Part shown: in pieces, positions 1 through 8,392 of the stretch
How positions within the stretch are numbered: the stretch's first letter is position 1
Layout of the letters: the number at the start of each line of letters is the position of its first letter
Virus record (IMG/VR): IMGVR_UViG_3300037234_000230
Coordinates: 1-22,665 of that record
Length of the DNA stretch: 22,665 bases
Source of the DNA: a virus
Direction: 5' to 3' (one strand)
Notes under the pieces: model-generated
The model's input: the letters and a program-made list of their open reading frames with translations, nothing else
Told to the model about the DNA's origin: nothing
Database searches by the model: none
Position numbers and translations under genes: made by a program

Positions 1-575
1 CCGATAAACTTAGGAACTGCACCGCCACTGCCAGTTTGAGGCACAAAGCCTTGTAAGTACTTATTACCAGCCGATGCAATAACTAGAGCGCTTTCAACTT
101 CACCTTGAATATCTAAATCATCTTTTAGCTGTGATATATGCAAAAATTCTGTGGCCGCTTTCCTGTCACCCGCACTCATTAGCTTGTGGGATTCATCAAA
201 TAATTTTCTTTTTTGCTCCGGCGGTTCTAGCTTCAATATCGATGCCAAAAATAAACCGTGTTTTTCTATCTTTTTTTGAGCTTCTAATACTTTTTTACTG
301 TCTTGACTATCAAGGACCTGTTGAATTTGGCTCGCCATATTGAAACCATCTTCGCCTAGCATCCTTATTTCATTCAAAGCATCAACGTCACCGCCTAAAG
401 CCGCAGGGCCTTGAGCCTGTAAAACGCCTTGCAATTGTTCTGCCTGTTGATTCTGTCTATCTATATCGCCCCTGCCAAAACCCTGCTGCAATGCGCCTAA
501 AACATTAATTTTAGGCAACTGTGGTGCGGTAATATTGGCTAGTCTCGGATTAACTGTTGGAACTTGTAAAACCAT
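1..575 (-). CDS. Putative DNA ejection/transfer protein (3' part off the left edge)
   Basis: Only the first 191 codons are in the window; the frame stays open to base 1. The ATG at 575 overlaps the stop of the upstream gene as TAATG, so translation is probably coupled. The visible part starts MVLQVPTVNPRLANI, then becomes Gln/Ala/Leu-rich and helical-looking (for example QQAEQLQGVLQAQGPAAL), with a charged region near residues 85-150. There is no signal peptide or clear membrane segment. In P22-type phages the end of the virion cluster carries the internal proteins gp7, gp20 and gp16, which leave the capsid and help DNA cross the envelope. Position and composition fit such a role, but I recognise no diagnostic motif. 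A structural tail protein is the main alternative. Confidence 0.6.
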   Translation of the reverse strand, partial: MVLQVPTVNPRLANITAPQLPKINVLGALQQGFGRGDIDRQNQQAEQLQGVLQAQGPAALGGDVDALNEIRMLGEDGFNMASQIQQVLDSQDSKKVLEAQKKIEKHGLFLASILKLEPPEQKRKLFDESHKLMSAGDRKAATEFLHISQLKDDLDIQGEVESALVIASAGNKYLQGFVPQTGSGGAVPKFI

Positions 576-1546
576 TATCCTAAATCTCCGGTCAATGCCT
601 TGGTTCCAAGCGAGATAGCGCCCTCGATGAATGGAGCCGCCGCCTGACCTCTTAGACCGCCGATAGCTTGCAAGGCTTGCGCCTCTGAAGCGCCCGCGCC
701 TATGCCTAGATTAGCAATATTGGAAGCCTGACCCAGTTGCAAGTTGGCTAAATCGCCAGATAAAGCCGATTCAAGACCGCTTAAATTCTGACCGAATCCA
801 GTTTGTAGGTTAGCTTGATTTTGACCTAGAGCGCTTAGTATATTCGCCTGATTCTGACCTAATCCGGTTTCTATACCCGCTAACTGACCACCTAAGCCAG
901 ATTGTAAATTGGAAATATTCTGTATTGCCGCTAGCGCTGGGTTTTGTCGCTGCCTGTCAAATAGCGTATTGGATAGTCCTAAAGCTGTTTCTAAATCAAT
1001 TCTAGCCGCCTCTTCAGCAGCTCGACCGCTACGAGTTAATCCAGCCGCGCCTAATGCGTTAGTTGCAGACTGTTGACGTTGATTAAATATGTCAGCAAAT
1101 GCGCCTTGTGGATCTGCGAAGCCTGCTAATTGCTGACCAAATCCTTGTTGTGTAAAGTTTTGTGCTAGCGCGTTAGGGTCGAATAAACCCGCAACAGGGT
1201 TTAGCGTGCCTATAGCAGCTTGATTCGCGCCCCTTAAAGCATCGACTGAAGCGCCTCGACCAGCGCCAAGGGCTTGTAACGCACCCGTGCCGCCTTGCTG
1301 TAAAAACCCTTGTGATTGCCCTAGGGCATCTTGCAGCGCCGCCATGGACGCTTGCTGGCCTCCCTGAAGCGTGCTGGTTGCTAATTCTCCGCCAGATTCC
1401 AAGCCTGATATAGCTTTTCTAATCGCTTCTTGTTGTGCTGCGTTTGCTGCGTTAATGCCAGCCCTCGCGTCAGAAACACCCGTGATCGATTCAAAGCCTT
1501 CTCTGAATTGTTTAACTGGATTTAAAGAACTTAAGGATAATCCCAT
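575..1546 (-). CDS. Putative internal virion / DNA ejection protein, Gly-Gln-Ala-rich with 11-residue repeats
   Basis: A 323-aa protein with almost no Cys, Trp or His and many Gly, Ala, Gln and Leu. Residues about 226-270 carry imperfect 11-residue repeats (GLGQNQANILS, ALGQNQANLQT, GFGQNLSGLES, ALSGDLANLQ) expected to form an amphipathic helix. The C terminus (about 300-320) is hydrophobic. A conserved-looking segment GLTRSGRAAEEAARI lies at 169-183. Many podophage proteins of this build are virion proteins ejected with DNA. P22 gp7 and gp20 are functional models, but I do not claim direct homology. It lies between a small virion-cluster gene and another ejection-type gene. No strong Shine-Dalgarno sequence is visible; the start lies 2 nt after the upstream stop, suggesting reinitiation. 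Confidence 0.62.
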   Translation of the reverse strand: MGLSLSSLNPVKQFREGFESITGVSDARAGINAANAAQQEAIRKAISGLESGGELATSTLQGGQQASMAALQDALGQSQGFLQQGGTGALQALGAGRGASVDALRGANQAAIGTLNPVAGLFDPNALAQNFTQQGFGQQLAGFADPQGAFADIFNQRQQSATNALGAAGLTRSGRAAEEAARIDLETALGLSNTLFDRQRQNPALAAIQNISNLQSGLGGQLAGIETGLGQNQANILSALGQNQANLQTGFGQNLSGLESALSGDLANLQLGQASNIANLGIGAGASEAQALQAIGGLRGQAAAPFIEGAISLGTKALTGDLG

Positions 1547-1547
1547 T

Positions 1548-1838
1548 TTACGCCGCCAAATCGTCTATAAAGGCTTGGAATGCAAATATTGCACTGCCAT
1601 TTATTAAAATTTTCTCGCCTTCTACTGGAGCAGTTAAGCCCGCAGCCAAGGCGGCATCTTGCAGGAATGTTGACAATTGTAACTCAGCACGCCCGTTATT
1701 AAAAATCTTTTCGTTTTCGTCTGGTAATGAGTCAAGAGAATAAAGCCCTGAAACGTCAATCATAAAGTCGTTAAACGGTCTTGTTGCCATTCCGTCATTG
1801 TCGATTACTTCGCCATGCTGGGGATTGCTAAATAACAA
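1548..1838 (-). CDS. Small virion-cluster protein of unknown function (TTG start)
   Basis: A 96-aa acidic protein that I do not recognise. It probably starts at TTG (1838-1836), which overlaps the end of the gp10-like gene by 11 nt. A GGAGG Shine-Dalgarno sequence lies 9 nt upstream of the TTG. The only later ATG, at 1790, lacks a spaced ribosome site, so the TTG is preferred. The C-terminal half (LQDAALAAGLTAPVEGEKIL, then AIFAFQAFIDDLAA) looks globular and slightly hydrophobic. P22 has gp26 and gp14 between gp10 and gp7. This gene occupies a gp14-like place by order only. Confidence 0.6.
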   Translation of the reverse strand: MLFSNPQHGEVIDNDGMATRPFNDFMIDVSGLYSLDSLPDENEKIFNNGRAELQLSTFLQDAALAAGLTAPVEGEKILINGSAIFAFQAFIDDLAA

Positions 1839-3204
1839 GTGTTAATCCCTCCGTGGCTATTTCAACAGATGAAGTTGTGCGGATCTTAATACCCATAAAA
1901 TTTTCGTAGTCACCTAGACCACCGGGCAATTCCCAATCGACACGGCGGGCATATTCTCCAATATCACCCATGCCAATATAAAAGAATTCACCGTAAGTTT
2001 TCCCATCATCGCTAACCGATAATCCTATGGTTGCCTCCGGTGAATCCTGCCCCGCTAATCCATCTATTTCCAATGAATCTACTGTAAAATAAGAGCCTCT
2101 TGCAAATCTCGCAAAAGTATCGAATCCATAATCAACATCATTCCCATAATCAGTAGCAATATCATCCAGCACACCAATATCGTTGGTTGATACGTCGCCA
2201 ACATAATACTCACCATAGCAATGGGTAATATAATTTGGCCGCCATGTCACAAAATCATTACCTGAAAACTCAGTTTCTTCAAAAGTGGCAATTGAACTCA
2301 TAAAGAACCACCCACCATTAAAGCAAAGAGTTTCGCGCGGAAGTCTAAAAACTGCTATGTCCTGACCTTTCCATTGAAGCCTTTGAGCTATGCAGGTCTG
2401 TAATTCCTCAACCGTATATGAATCGTTTAGAATTTCATCGACAGCAGGGTTTGATATTCTGACAGCTTCGCCCGAACCCATCTGAAAGAATCCAAAATTG
2501 TTATCTTTATCCTTTCCAAGAAACGCGAACGAATTGCCGTAGAAAGTATGACCAGCTACTAACCCCGTCCAAACGCTAGCGCCATCAATTCGCTGATAAG
2601 GAATAGTACCCGTTCCCGTATCCCTGAAAACTTCGGTGGTTTCTTGTCCCATAATATAAAGGCGGTTTCTTAAATTAATAACGCCCGCGTTTAGATCTGG
2701 CTGAGTTTCAGCGTCAAAAAAACTAGTTGCCAATATATTATTAGGGTTTAATGCCTCGGTAAAAAATGCCGGTCCGCCATCGCTGGGTATGAATATCCAT
2801 CTCCCATTAAGATACGCTGCATCATCACTAGGTAAAAAATCAACATCCGTAATTTCTAGCAGCGTTGAGCCATCCCACGAATACGCTGTAACACCCTTAA
2901 CAACAATCACAAGGAACGTAAAACCAACCGCCATAACGCATTGGGATGATCCAGAAATAAACCCTAGATCAGTTGTAGCGCCGTCCTCGTCAACCTTTAA
3001 CAATCGATCACCGGAAACTTGATAAAGCTCGTCTTGAAACTTAATCTGTCCACGACACGCATCGACACCGTTCCCTTTCGATATTATGCCGGGTCGCTGA
3101 ATAATCTTATTCCCGCCAACATTCATCATATTAATTAACGACTCCCTCAATCTCGGGAATTCATCAATACTTTTAAACGATGTTGGTAATGGTACTTGCT
3201 GCAT
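1828..3204 (-). CDS. P22 gp10-like packaged-DNA stabilisation / tail hub protein
   Basis: The 458 aa are close to the 472 aa of P22 gp10. The opening MQQVPLPTSFKSIDEFPRL, followed by NMMNVGGNKIIQRPGI at about 25-40, matches the way this family starts: short N-terminal motif, then a beta-rich propeller-like body. The body has many aromatic beta-strand segments and Gly-Asp turns (for example RNRLYIMGQETTEVFRDTG). Family members form a hexameric ring under gp4 that plugs the portal channel and keeps DNA inside the capsid after packaging. It follows the PLA2-like gene after a 45-nt AT-rich gap. A weak AAGAG lies about 11 nt before the ATG. Its place in the cluster differs from P22, where it directly follows gp4; here three other genes separate them. 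Confidence 0.85.
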   Translation of the reverse strand: MQQVPLPTSFKSIDEFPRLRESLINMMNVGGNKIIQRPGIISKGNGVDACRGQIKFQDELYQVSGDRLLKVDEDGATTDLGFISGSSQCVMAVGFTFLVIVVKGVTAYSWDGSTLLEITDVDFLPSDDAAYLNGRWIFIPSDGGPAFFTEALNPNNILATSFFDAETQPDLNAGVINLRNRLYIMGQETTEVFRDTGTGTIPYQRIDGASVWTGLVAGHTFYGNSFAFLGKDKDNNFGFFQMGSGEAVRISNPAVDEILNDSYTVEELQTCIAQRLQWKGQDIAVFRLPRETLCFNGGWFFMSSIATFEETEFSGNDFVTWRPNYITHCYGEYYVGDVSTNDIGVLDDIATDYGNDVDYGFDTFARFARGSYFTVDSLEIDGLAGQDSPEATIGLSVSDDGKTYGEFFYIGMGDIGEYARRVDWELPGGLGDYENFMGIKIRTTSSVEIATEGLTLVI

Positions 3205-3249
3205 ATTGTTGCTAACTCTTAATGGTATCTAGCCGTTTTTTCGATTATT

Positions 3250-3597
3250 TTATTTTATTTTTCTTTTTAGCTCTTTTTTTATATCAGTTAACAGCTCGGA
3301 TGGAGATTTATAAAAAGGGTTGCCAACTCTTACCCCGTAAAAATATTTATATTTATAATACGATATTATCCATTCGGGATAACCTTCTTTTCTTAGCGCG
3401 CATTCTATGCAAAATTTTAGCTTTTCGTCACCCGCTTTATTCGCCCCGTTCTTTGTGTTGTCGTCGTCGTGCGGTTTGCAGCATAGCGCACCAACATCAA
3501 CCGCCCCGATTTTATCCGCAATAAACCAAGAAAAAATCCTAGCAATTATCCCGTTACCAGCGGGGCCACAATAATCATCATCATGTCGGGGCTTCAT
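3250..3597 (-). CDS. Putative secreted-type phospholipase A2-like protein in the tail module
   Basis: A 115-aa protein from the ATG at 3597, chosen because an AGGAG site lies 9 nt upstream. An in-frame ATG at 3621 has no such site. Numbered from the chosen start, it shows the order typical of secreted and parvoviral phospholipases A2: a glycine loop DYCGPAGNG (about 8-16, calcium-loop-like), CCKPHD (39-44; His43-Asp44 catalytic-type pair with the CC-x2-HD spacing), then Asp57 with a Cys six residues later (GDEKLKFCI), as in the second active-site helix of sPLA2. Aromatic residues follow (YYKYKYFYG). His-to-Asp spacing (14) is shorter than in known families, so activity is uncertain. It overlaps the DUF4376-type gene by 17 nt, so it is probably made with the tail proteins. 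It could hydrolyse host phospholipids at entry or lysis; this is inference. Confidence 0.6.
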   Translation of the reverse strand: MKPRHDDDYCGPAGNGIIARIFSWFIADKIGAVDVGALCCKPHDDDNTKNGANKAGDEKLKFCIECALRKEGYPEWIISYYKYKYFYGVRVGNPFYKSPSELLTDIKKELKRKIK

Positions 3598-4210
3598 TCG
3601 TCCAATCTCCTGAGGAATCATATCCGTTGATCAATTCAGCATCACTTAATAGCATTACTTGATTTTTATGATACCGACAGTTTTTATATATATTGCCGAC
3701 CGGAACAGATAAAGAAAGCCTAAGCAATTTCAATTCTAATAAAGTAAAGGTATGTTCGATATTGTCTACTGACCACCACTGATAATTATAGCTACCCGCC
3801 CCGTTAATTTCTTCAACGTCTTTACCGTTTGCTATCACCGTCCCTAAATCGGTCCGCTTTTCTCTGTCAGCCTGATAAAGTAACTCGCTAGTTAGTGGAG
3901 CGGCATTGTAAGGAAGGCCAGCCAATAGAAGCGAATCCCTGTAGTCGTTAAGCTCTTGTTTTTTGTCTTTTTTAGCTACCCTAATATAATAAGGGCTATC
4001 GGTATGTTCGTCCATTAGGGCTGTCAAGGAATCGCTGATAGCTTGAACAAAAATAGTTTCATTAGGAAATATGAAGGTGATAGAATCACTGCTTTTCTTG
4101 AAGTGGAAGCCGTCACAATCTAAACCGGATTCGTCAACGTCCTCTTGAAGCGCGTTATAATTGATACCGTTTGAAAAATGGTTTGAGTATGTGAAAGAAT
4201 ATTTAAACAT
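3581..4210 (-). CDS. DUF4376-type phage protein (tail-fibre-associated)
   Basis: A 209-aa protein. Residues about 100-195 resemble the DUF4376 pattern: a short helix with a Gly-Leu-Pro-Tyr turn (YRDSLLLAGLPYNAAPLTSE), then YQADREKRTDLGTVIANG, a WWSVDNIEHTFTLLELK segment, and a closing helix. DUF4376 is common in phages, usually next to or within tail-fibre and assembly genes; its biochemical role is unknown to me. The N-terminal 95 residues look like a separate beta-rich domain. The start overlaps the fibre gene stop by 8 nt, so it is probably co-translated with the fibre. A fibre chaperone or a minor fibre component are both possible. Confidence 0.65.
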   Translation of the reverse strand: MFKYSFTYSNHFSNGINYNALQEDVDESGLDCDGFHFKKSSDSITFIFPNETIFVQAISDSLTALMDEHTDSPYYIRVAKKDKKQELNDYRDSLLLAGLPYNAAPLTSELLYQADREKRTDLGTVIANGKDVEEINGAGSYNYQWWSVDNIEHTFTLLELKLLRLSLSVPVGNIYKNCRYHKNQVMLLSDAELINGYDSSGDWTNEAPT

Positions 4211-5732
4211 TTTCGACTTTCTCTAATCTTATTGAAGTGTTCCACATTGCCGCCTCGACGCCGCCGACACTTGAGGAAAATGAAAATCTTACGTCTATGT
4301 CTCCATCTGACGCCAATGTAAAGGGGTAGGATTGTTTGAAAATATGCTTTTGACTTGTTCCTCTGCCATCGCCGTCATTTCCTCCGCTATCTTGCGGCTC
4401 CATTCTAAAAACTTCATCACTTGTGCCTTGAAGCGTTCCATCTATTTCAGCCTCAAAAATAATACTTGAGTTTGATGCATCGTATGACTGATTTGTTTCA
4501 AAGTGTACTCTATAGTCACCCGCTTTATTGCCAACGAAAGTATCATTTATCTTATCAACCATGCTTGTCGTTGTATTGACATCAATAGGATTATCGCTTA
4601 GAACTTTTGATAAAATTTGGTTTATTATGGGGTTGTTTGGATCGGTATTATCAACCGATATATTCTCACCGTCAGAAACAGTTGCCACAAAAGCAACATA
4701 AGTTCCAGCGCCGGTCAAGGCGTTAGAAGATCCCGCGCCAGTTGTTAAAGCAACGCTGTTAAAACTTGTTCCAGTCCAAGTACTTACACTTGTTACAGGT
4801 CCGGTAATTGCGCCGCCGCTCAAATTTAATTTTAAATCTAAAGCTGATTGCAAATCGGTCTGGCTAGATAAAGTCCCTGTAATTGAACCCCATGCTGAAG
4901 ATATTGACACAGGGGAATAGTTTCCCTGCTCATCAAGAAAATTAGCAGATGAACCGGCGGTTGTTAACACAACGCCGTTAAATGACGTACCTGCCCAAGT
5001 ACTGCTACTTGTAACCGGCCCAGTCATTGCGCCGCCTGATAAATTCAACTTTAGATTTAAAGCGGTTTGCTGGGCCGTGCTTACTGGCTTATTGGCATCG
5101 CTTGTATTGTCAATATTACCTAATCCAATATCGCTAGGAGCTGGAAAGCTCATCACCGGATTTACAGCAGTGCCGCCAACACCATCCCCAGTTACGCTAT
5201 CAACAGCGCCACCTAAAGCGGTATTCCCTTCTAAAACTGTACCCGCTGAAGTGCCAAAGTTTTTATTAAATGCGGTATTTTCTGAAAAATCATTCTTTTT
5301 AGCGTTAAGCGCTGACAAAAGATCCGTTTGATCACTTAGCGTTCCCGAAAGTTGACCCCAATTAACGGCAGAATAAGCCCCTGTTTCATCAAGTTTATTA
5401 GCAGCAAATCCCCCAGTTGTTAGGACTACGCCATTAAATGATACGCCTTGCCATGTGCTAACACTAACGACGGGGCCAGTCATTGAACCGCCGTTAAGGT
5501 TAAGTTTTGCATTTAAAGCAGCTTGCAAATCAACCTGATTCGATAGCGTGCCAATTATACTCCCCCAAGTGGCCTGACCGGGATCGATAAAAGGCGCTAA
5601 ATTAGTCGCTAAGTCCTCTAGGGTAACGCCATAAGTGACTTTGTCTATTTCGCTTTCAAATATAAAAATCGGCTTATTATCTAAGACTGTAAGCCTTTGG
5701 AAAAGAACTATTGGTGTACCGCCGTTGCTCAT
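4203..5732 (-). CDS. Tail fibre / tail needle protein with three WG...GTLS...TGPV repeats and a jelly-roll-like C terminus
   Basis: A 509-aa protein made of repeated modules starting at Trp56, Trp125 and Trp281: WGxxxGTLSxQ.DL..AL..K, a KLNLxGGxxTGPV block (three copies, near 76, 228 and 301), then STWxGxSFNxVxLTT. The second unit is split by an insert (about 146-226) carrying GLGNIDNTSDANKPVST, a motif common in phage tail fibres. Residues about 405-509 look like an all-beta domain (YRVHFETNQSYDASNSSII, FTLASDGDIDVRF, WNTSIRLEKV), similar in style to TNF/C1q-like trimeric knobs. The start overlaps the gp4-like gene as ATGA. Its place directly after gp4 suggests attachment to gp4 or to the gp10 ring. 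Needle (gp26-like) and receptor-binding fibre are both possible; no tailspike endoglycosidase signature is seen. Confidence 0.75.
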   Translation of the reverse strand: MSNGGTPIVLFQRLTVLDNKPIFIFESEIDKVTYGVTLEDLATNLAPFIDPGQATWGSIIGTLSNQVDLQAALNAKLNLNGGSMTGPVVSVSTWQGVSFNGVVLTTGGFAANKLDETGAYSAVNWGQLSGTLSDQTDLLSALNAKKNDFSENTAFNKNFGTSAGTVLEGNTALGGAVDSVTGDGVGGTAVNPVMSFPAPSDIGLGNIDNTSDANKPVSTAQQTALNLKLNLSGGAMTGPVTSSSTWAGTSFNGVVLTTAGSSANFLDEQGNYSPVSISSAWGSITGTLSSQTDLQSALDLKLNLSGGAITGPVTSVSTWTGTSFNSVALTTGAGSSNALTGAGTYVAFVATVSDGENISVDNTDPNNPIINQILSKVLSDNPIDVNTTTSMVDKINDTFVGNKAGDYRVHFETNQSYDASNSSIIFEAEIDGTLQGTSDEVFRMEPQDSGGNDGDGRGTSQKHIFKQSYPFTLASDGDIDVRFSFSSSVGGVEAAMWNTSIRLEKVENV

Positions 5733-6199
5733 GTGATTATCGGGGAACCCGCTCCAGAATCTATAGTTTCAGGCTCGGAATAAAAATTCCGGCCTCTTGG
5801 TGATTGTCTGCTTGATGGTCCGGTATTGCCCGAGCCAAGCGGTAAAGAATTAGGGTAAAGGGTAATTGGCTGCACGGTAAATTGCGCGCGTAATGACTGC
5901 ATAGTTGTGCTAGCTTTAGACGATGCCTCCGGACTAAGAACCTTTTGCAGATAAGGTGCAACAGTGGCCGCCAAATTAAAATCAATAGCAAAATCTATTT
6001 GTGCTGGCTCTTCCATCTCGTCGCCAATAACGGCTGGGATGGTTAAACCGGTGCTAATGCCTTGGGAACTCCAAAGCTTAAGCATTGTGACTAGAACGTC
6101 AAAAGTAAGATTAAATATTTCGGGACGTGCTTTTTTAATCGGGGAAGTTGCGCCCAAAATAAACAAAGCATTATTCACCCGCTCAAGTGCTGTACTCAT
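5729..6199 (-). CDS. P22 gp4-like tail accessory (head completion) factor
   Basis: The 156 aa are close to the 166 aa of P22 gp4. The N-terminal 115 residues match the family style: an opening ALERVNNALFILGATSPI, an amphipathic helix with VTMLKLWSSQGIS, a hydrophobic segment, and FAIDFNLAATVAPYLQKV. The C terminus (about 120-156) is Gly/Ser/Pro-rich and probably extended, as in gp4, where it reaches along the portal. Family members bind the portal vertex in 12 copies as the first tail factor, and P22 gp4 also has muralytic activity. I cannot see an active site here. It is the first gene after the coat gene and a terminator-like hairpin. Its stop overlaps the next start (ATGA). Confidence 0.82.
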   Translation of the reverse strand: MSTALERVNNALFILGATSPIKKARPEIFNLTFDVLVTMLKLWSSQGISTGLTIPAVIGDEMEEPAQIDFAIDFNLAATVAPYLQKVLSPEASSKASTTMQSLRAQFTVQPITLYPNSLPLGSGNTGPSSRQSPRGRNFYSEPETIDSGAGSPIIT

Positions 6200-6212
6200 A
6201 CCGACACCATAA

Positions 6213-6246
6213 CATGTATTAAAATAATGGGGGTTTTTACACCCCC
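6213..6246 (-). terminator. Terminator-like hairpin after the coat gene
   Basis: Read on the minus strand just after the coat stop, GGGGGT and ACCCCC pair around a 6-nt loop (plus-strand bases 6229-6246). The run ATTATTTTAATAC follows. The uridine tract is interrupted, so termination is probably partial. That would let coat mRNA exceed tail mRNA, a usual need in phages. The opposite strand has no T run after the hairpin. Confidence 0.6.
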
Positions 6247-6260
6247 GCTATTAATTGCTA

Positions 6261-7514
6261 TTACTGATTAGCAAGTCCAATACCTGCGCGCAATGGGTCA
6301 ATCAAAGTGACACCCCAAAAAGCGGTTAGTCGGTAAGCGTTGGACAAATCGCCCAAAGTACCCTCATTCGCTAGAATGAATTGGATACCACTTTCACTGT
6401 TAACATTCATCACGCCAACACCTGACAAATCACCAACGCTTAAATTACCAGCGTTTAATTGGATGCTGTCATTTTCCCAAAACACGTTAGTTTGTGCAGT
6501 GGCAGTATTAACGATAACAAGCGCAGCAGTGTCAGCAAGCGCAGCAGTTACGTTCCCGTACTCCTTCTCAACATCAGTAGCACCGGCAACATTCACAGGG
6601 GCCGGACTTATCTTCATAGAAGTTCCGCTTAAAACTTCGACCACGGTAAATACCTGCAAGTTTCCAGTGTCAAGTTTATTGACCATGTGGACCTCATTAA
6701 CGCCTGCGGTAAAACGGTCGCCCGCTTTCCAACTAGCGCTAGTATCTACAGTAAGGTCGAAGAAACGATTGTCTAAGTTTTCAACATTACCTTTTGAAGT
6801 GGCTTGGTTAGCCGCTGGCACCAAGCTTTGAGCGCCGTCAACCGTTGCCGCCGAACCGCCGCCCAATACTAAAGTAGGGGCTGAACCAGTACGGAACACG
6901 TCAAAGTTAGCCGCGTCGCTTACCAGTGACCGCTCATAAGCTGATAAAACTTTATTGCCCATGGTTTGACGGTCAGCAATATTACCGCTAACAGTTCCGT
7001 GGTCTTTTAAGTTTAAAAACAAGCTTTTGATTGATGTCTCTGGAACGCCGCGTCTTAGCAAAGCATTCTCATAAGCAACAATGTCGTTATAAGTAGCTAA
7101 AGCGCCGGATTGACCAACAAATGCACCACCCTCAAAAAGAACAGTGTTATTTATGCTTGTGTTAATCAACGATCCTAATGCCGCGCCCGCGCTGCGGATT
7201 TTACCTTTAATCGCCATGGGGTCATTGGCATCTTGAGCATCGATTGTAAACGTTACGTTTTCGATCGTGTCAATATCAACCGGAATAGCTAGTTGAGTGA
7301 TCGCCTTACCGAGTGAACTTGTAATGTCTAAGCCTGAAACGGTTCTGCTGATTTGTGGCGTGTTCTGCCATGATTTATAGGCTGTGCGCTGCTGCTGTTG
7401 AGCAGGCGAGGATTTAACTTTTACAGCCTTCGTGAGAATAGTATCATCCTCGAAAGATTCGACCATATCATTAAATTCAACAACTACGTCCTTTGGAAAG
7501 TTAGTCTGAGTCAT
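6261..7514 (-). CDS. P22 gp5-like major coat protein
   Basis: 417 aa from the ATG at 7514, close to the 430 aa of P22 gp5. The ATG is preferred over a GTG three codons earlier because TAGGTG sits about 7 nt before it. The N terminus (MTQTNFPKDVVVEFNDMVES) and the following ILTKAVKV, PQISRTVSGLD and GKIRSAGAALGSLINTSINN segments fit the gp5 family, which has a HK97 fold with an added surface (I) domain. The middle part (about 225-330: GDRFTAGVNEVHMVNKLDTG and a VFTVVEVLSGTSMKI segment) looks like the inserted beta-rich domain. It follows the scaffold gene after a short gap and is followed by a terminator-like hairpin. Confidence 0.88.
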   Translation of the reverse strand: MTQTNFPKDVVVEFNDMVESFEDDTILTKAVKVKSSPAQQQQRTAYKSWQNTPQISRTVSGLDITSSLGKAITQLAIPVDIDTIENVTFTIDAQDANDPMAIKGKIRSAGAALGSLINTSINNTVLFEGGAFVGQSGALATYNDIVAYENALLRRGVPETSIKSLFLNLKDHGTVSGNIADRQTMGNKVLSAYERSLVSDAANFDVFRTGSAPTLVLGGGSAATVDGAQSLVPAANQATSKGNVENLDNRFFDLTVDTSASWKAGDRFTAGVNEVHMVNKLDTGNLQVFTVVEVLSGTSMKISPAPVNVAGATDVEKEYGNVTAALADTAALVIVNTATAQTNVFWENDSIQLNAGNLSVGDLSGVGVMNVNSESGIQFILANEGTLGDLSNAYRLTAFWGVTLIDPLRAGIGLANQ

Positions 7515-7531
7515 GTTAATCACCTAGTATT

Positions 7532-8392
7532 TTATAGCATACCAGAATCGCGCATTTCCTTTTTAACCGCTTTCAATTCTTCTAGGCTTCCACCATTACA
7601 GGCTTTTTCTAAGATCGAGTCGTAGCGCTTTTGTAGATTTGCATTGGATACGCTGGGGGCTTTTCCGCCTTCCACAACATCCTCCGGATCTGGTCGCTGT
7701 TCTTTTGTATAGCTACCCGCTTGCGCAGATAACCGGCCTATTTCCATAGTTGCCTGTAGAGGTGTCATATTCGCTAGAGCCGAAGCTCTTGCCGAATCAT
7801 TGCCGAGCATATAAAGGATTTGTTCAGAGTTTTGAGTGTTTTGCATGATGCCCTTAACTAATTCCTCACCAATAATATTCTTAGCGCTGCTTTCTGCCTC
7901 GTTGTAATCCTTCTTTCCAAAATCTTGCGCTCTGTCATAGTGACTGTTAATTGCGCTGTCTATCTGGACATTCTGATTACTTTCCGTTTGATTAGCGTGA
8001 AATTGATTAAGCTGCTGCTGGACTATTCCTGTGGTTTGATTCTGATAAAAAGAACCAATTGCCGCTTGGAATTGCTCCGCGTCATTATCAAACTGCGCCA
8101 TTGTTGGCATCGTTTGGCTTTGACTTGATCTAGCTTGCAAATTTTCGTTTTCAGCTTTTAACCTTGCCATCTCTACAGTCATTGCCGCGTTTTCATTTCC
8201 TAATGAATCTGCTTCAGTTCTGTATTTATCGCGCTGGTCGCCTATACGCTGCTCTGCAAATTGCTTATTCGATTTCCTGCTAACCTGACGGTCAACAACA
8301 AATGGCTTATCTTCCGATGGTGACGCTCCATCAACAGTTTCCGGCGTATCCGCTTTAACCTGCTCTTCGTTAAGTGATAACGTTTCAGTCAT
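7532..8392 (-). CDS. P22 gp8-like scaffolding protein
   Basis: The 286 aa are close to the 303 aa of P22 gp8. The sequence is highly charged and helical, with a coiled-coil-like stretch at about 60-90 (EMARLKAENENLQAR) and Gln/Asn-rich helices at 100-150. The C terminus ends in a small basic helical hairpin (YDSILEKACNGGSLEELKAV, then KKEMRDSGML). In gp8 that is the coat-binding helix-turn-helix. Scaffolds direct T=7 procapsid assembly with the coat and leave before or during packaging. GGAGAG lies about 7 nt before the ATG. The gene lies directly upstream of the coat gene, in the conserved order portal-scaffold-coat apart from one extra gene. Two tandem repeats of a promoter-like sequence lie upstream (8468-8502). 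Confidence 0.85.
   Translation of the reverse strand: MTETLSLNEEQVKADTPETVDGASPSEDKPFVVDRQVSRKSNKQFAEQRIGDQRDKYRTEADSLGNENAAMTVEMARLKAENENLQARSSQSQTMPTMAQFDNDAEQFQAAIGSFYQNQTTGIVQQQLNQFHANQTESNQNVQIDSAINSHYDRAQDFGKKDYNEAESSAKNIIGEELVKGIMQNTQNSEQILYMLGNDSARASALANMTPLQATMEIGRLSAQAGSYTKEQRPDPEDVVEGGKAPSVSNANLQKRYDSILEKACNGGSLEELKAVKKEMRDSGML

Noticed and set aside
2789-3022. Plus-strand open frame inside the gp10-like gene
   Set aside because: Antisense shadow without ribosome site or promoter, fully inside a well supported gene.
4203-5732. Possible diversity-generating retroelement target in the tail fibre
   Set aside because: No reverse transcriptase or template repeat is in the window; the repeats are ordinary fibre modules.
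6340-6831. A 163-codon open frame on the plus strand antisense to the coat gene
   Set aside because: It is a shadow of the coat gene's codon use; it has no ribosome site and the coat assignment is strong.
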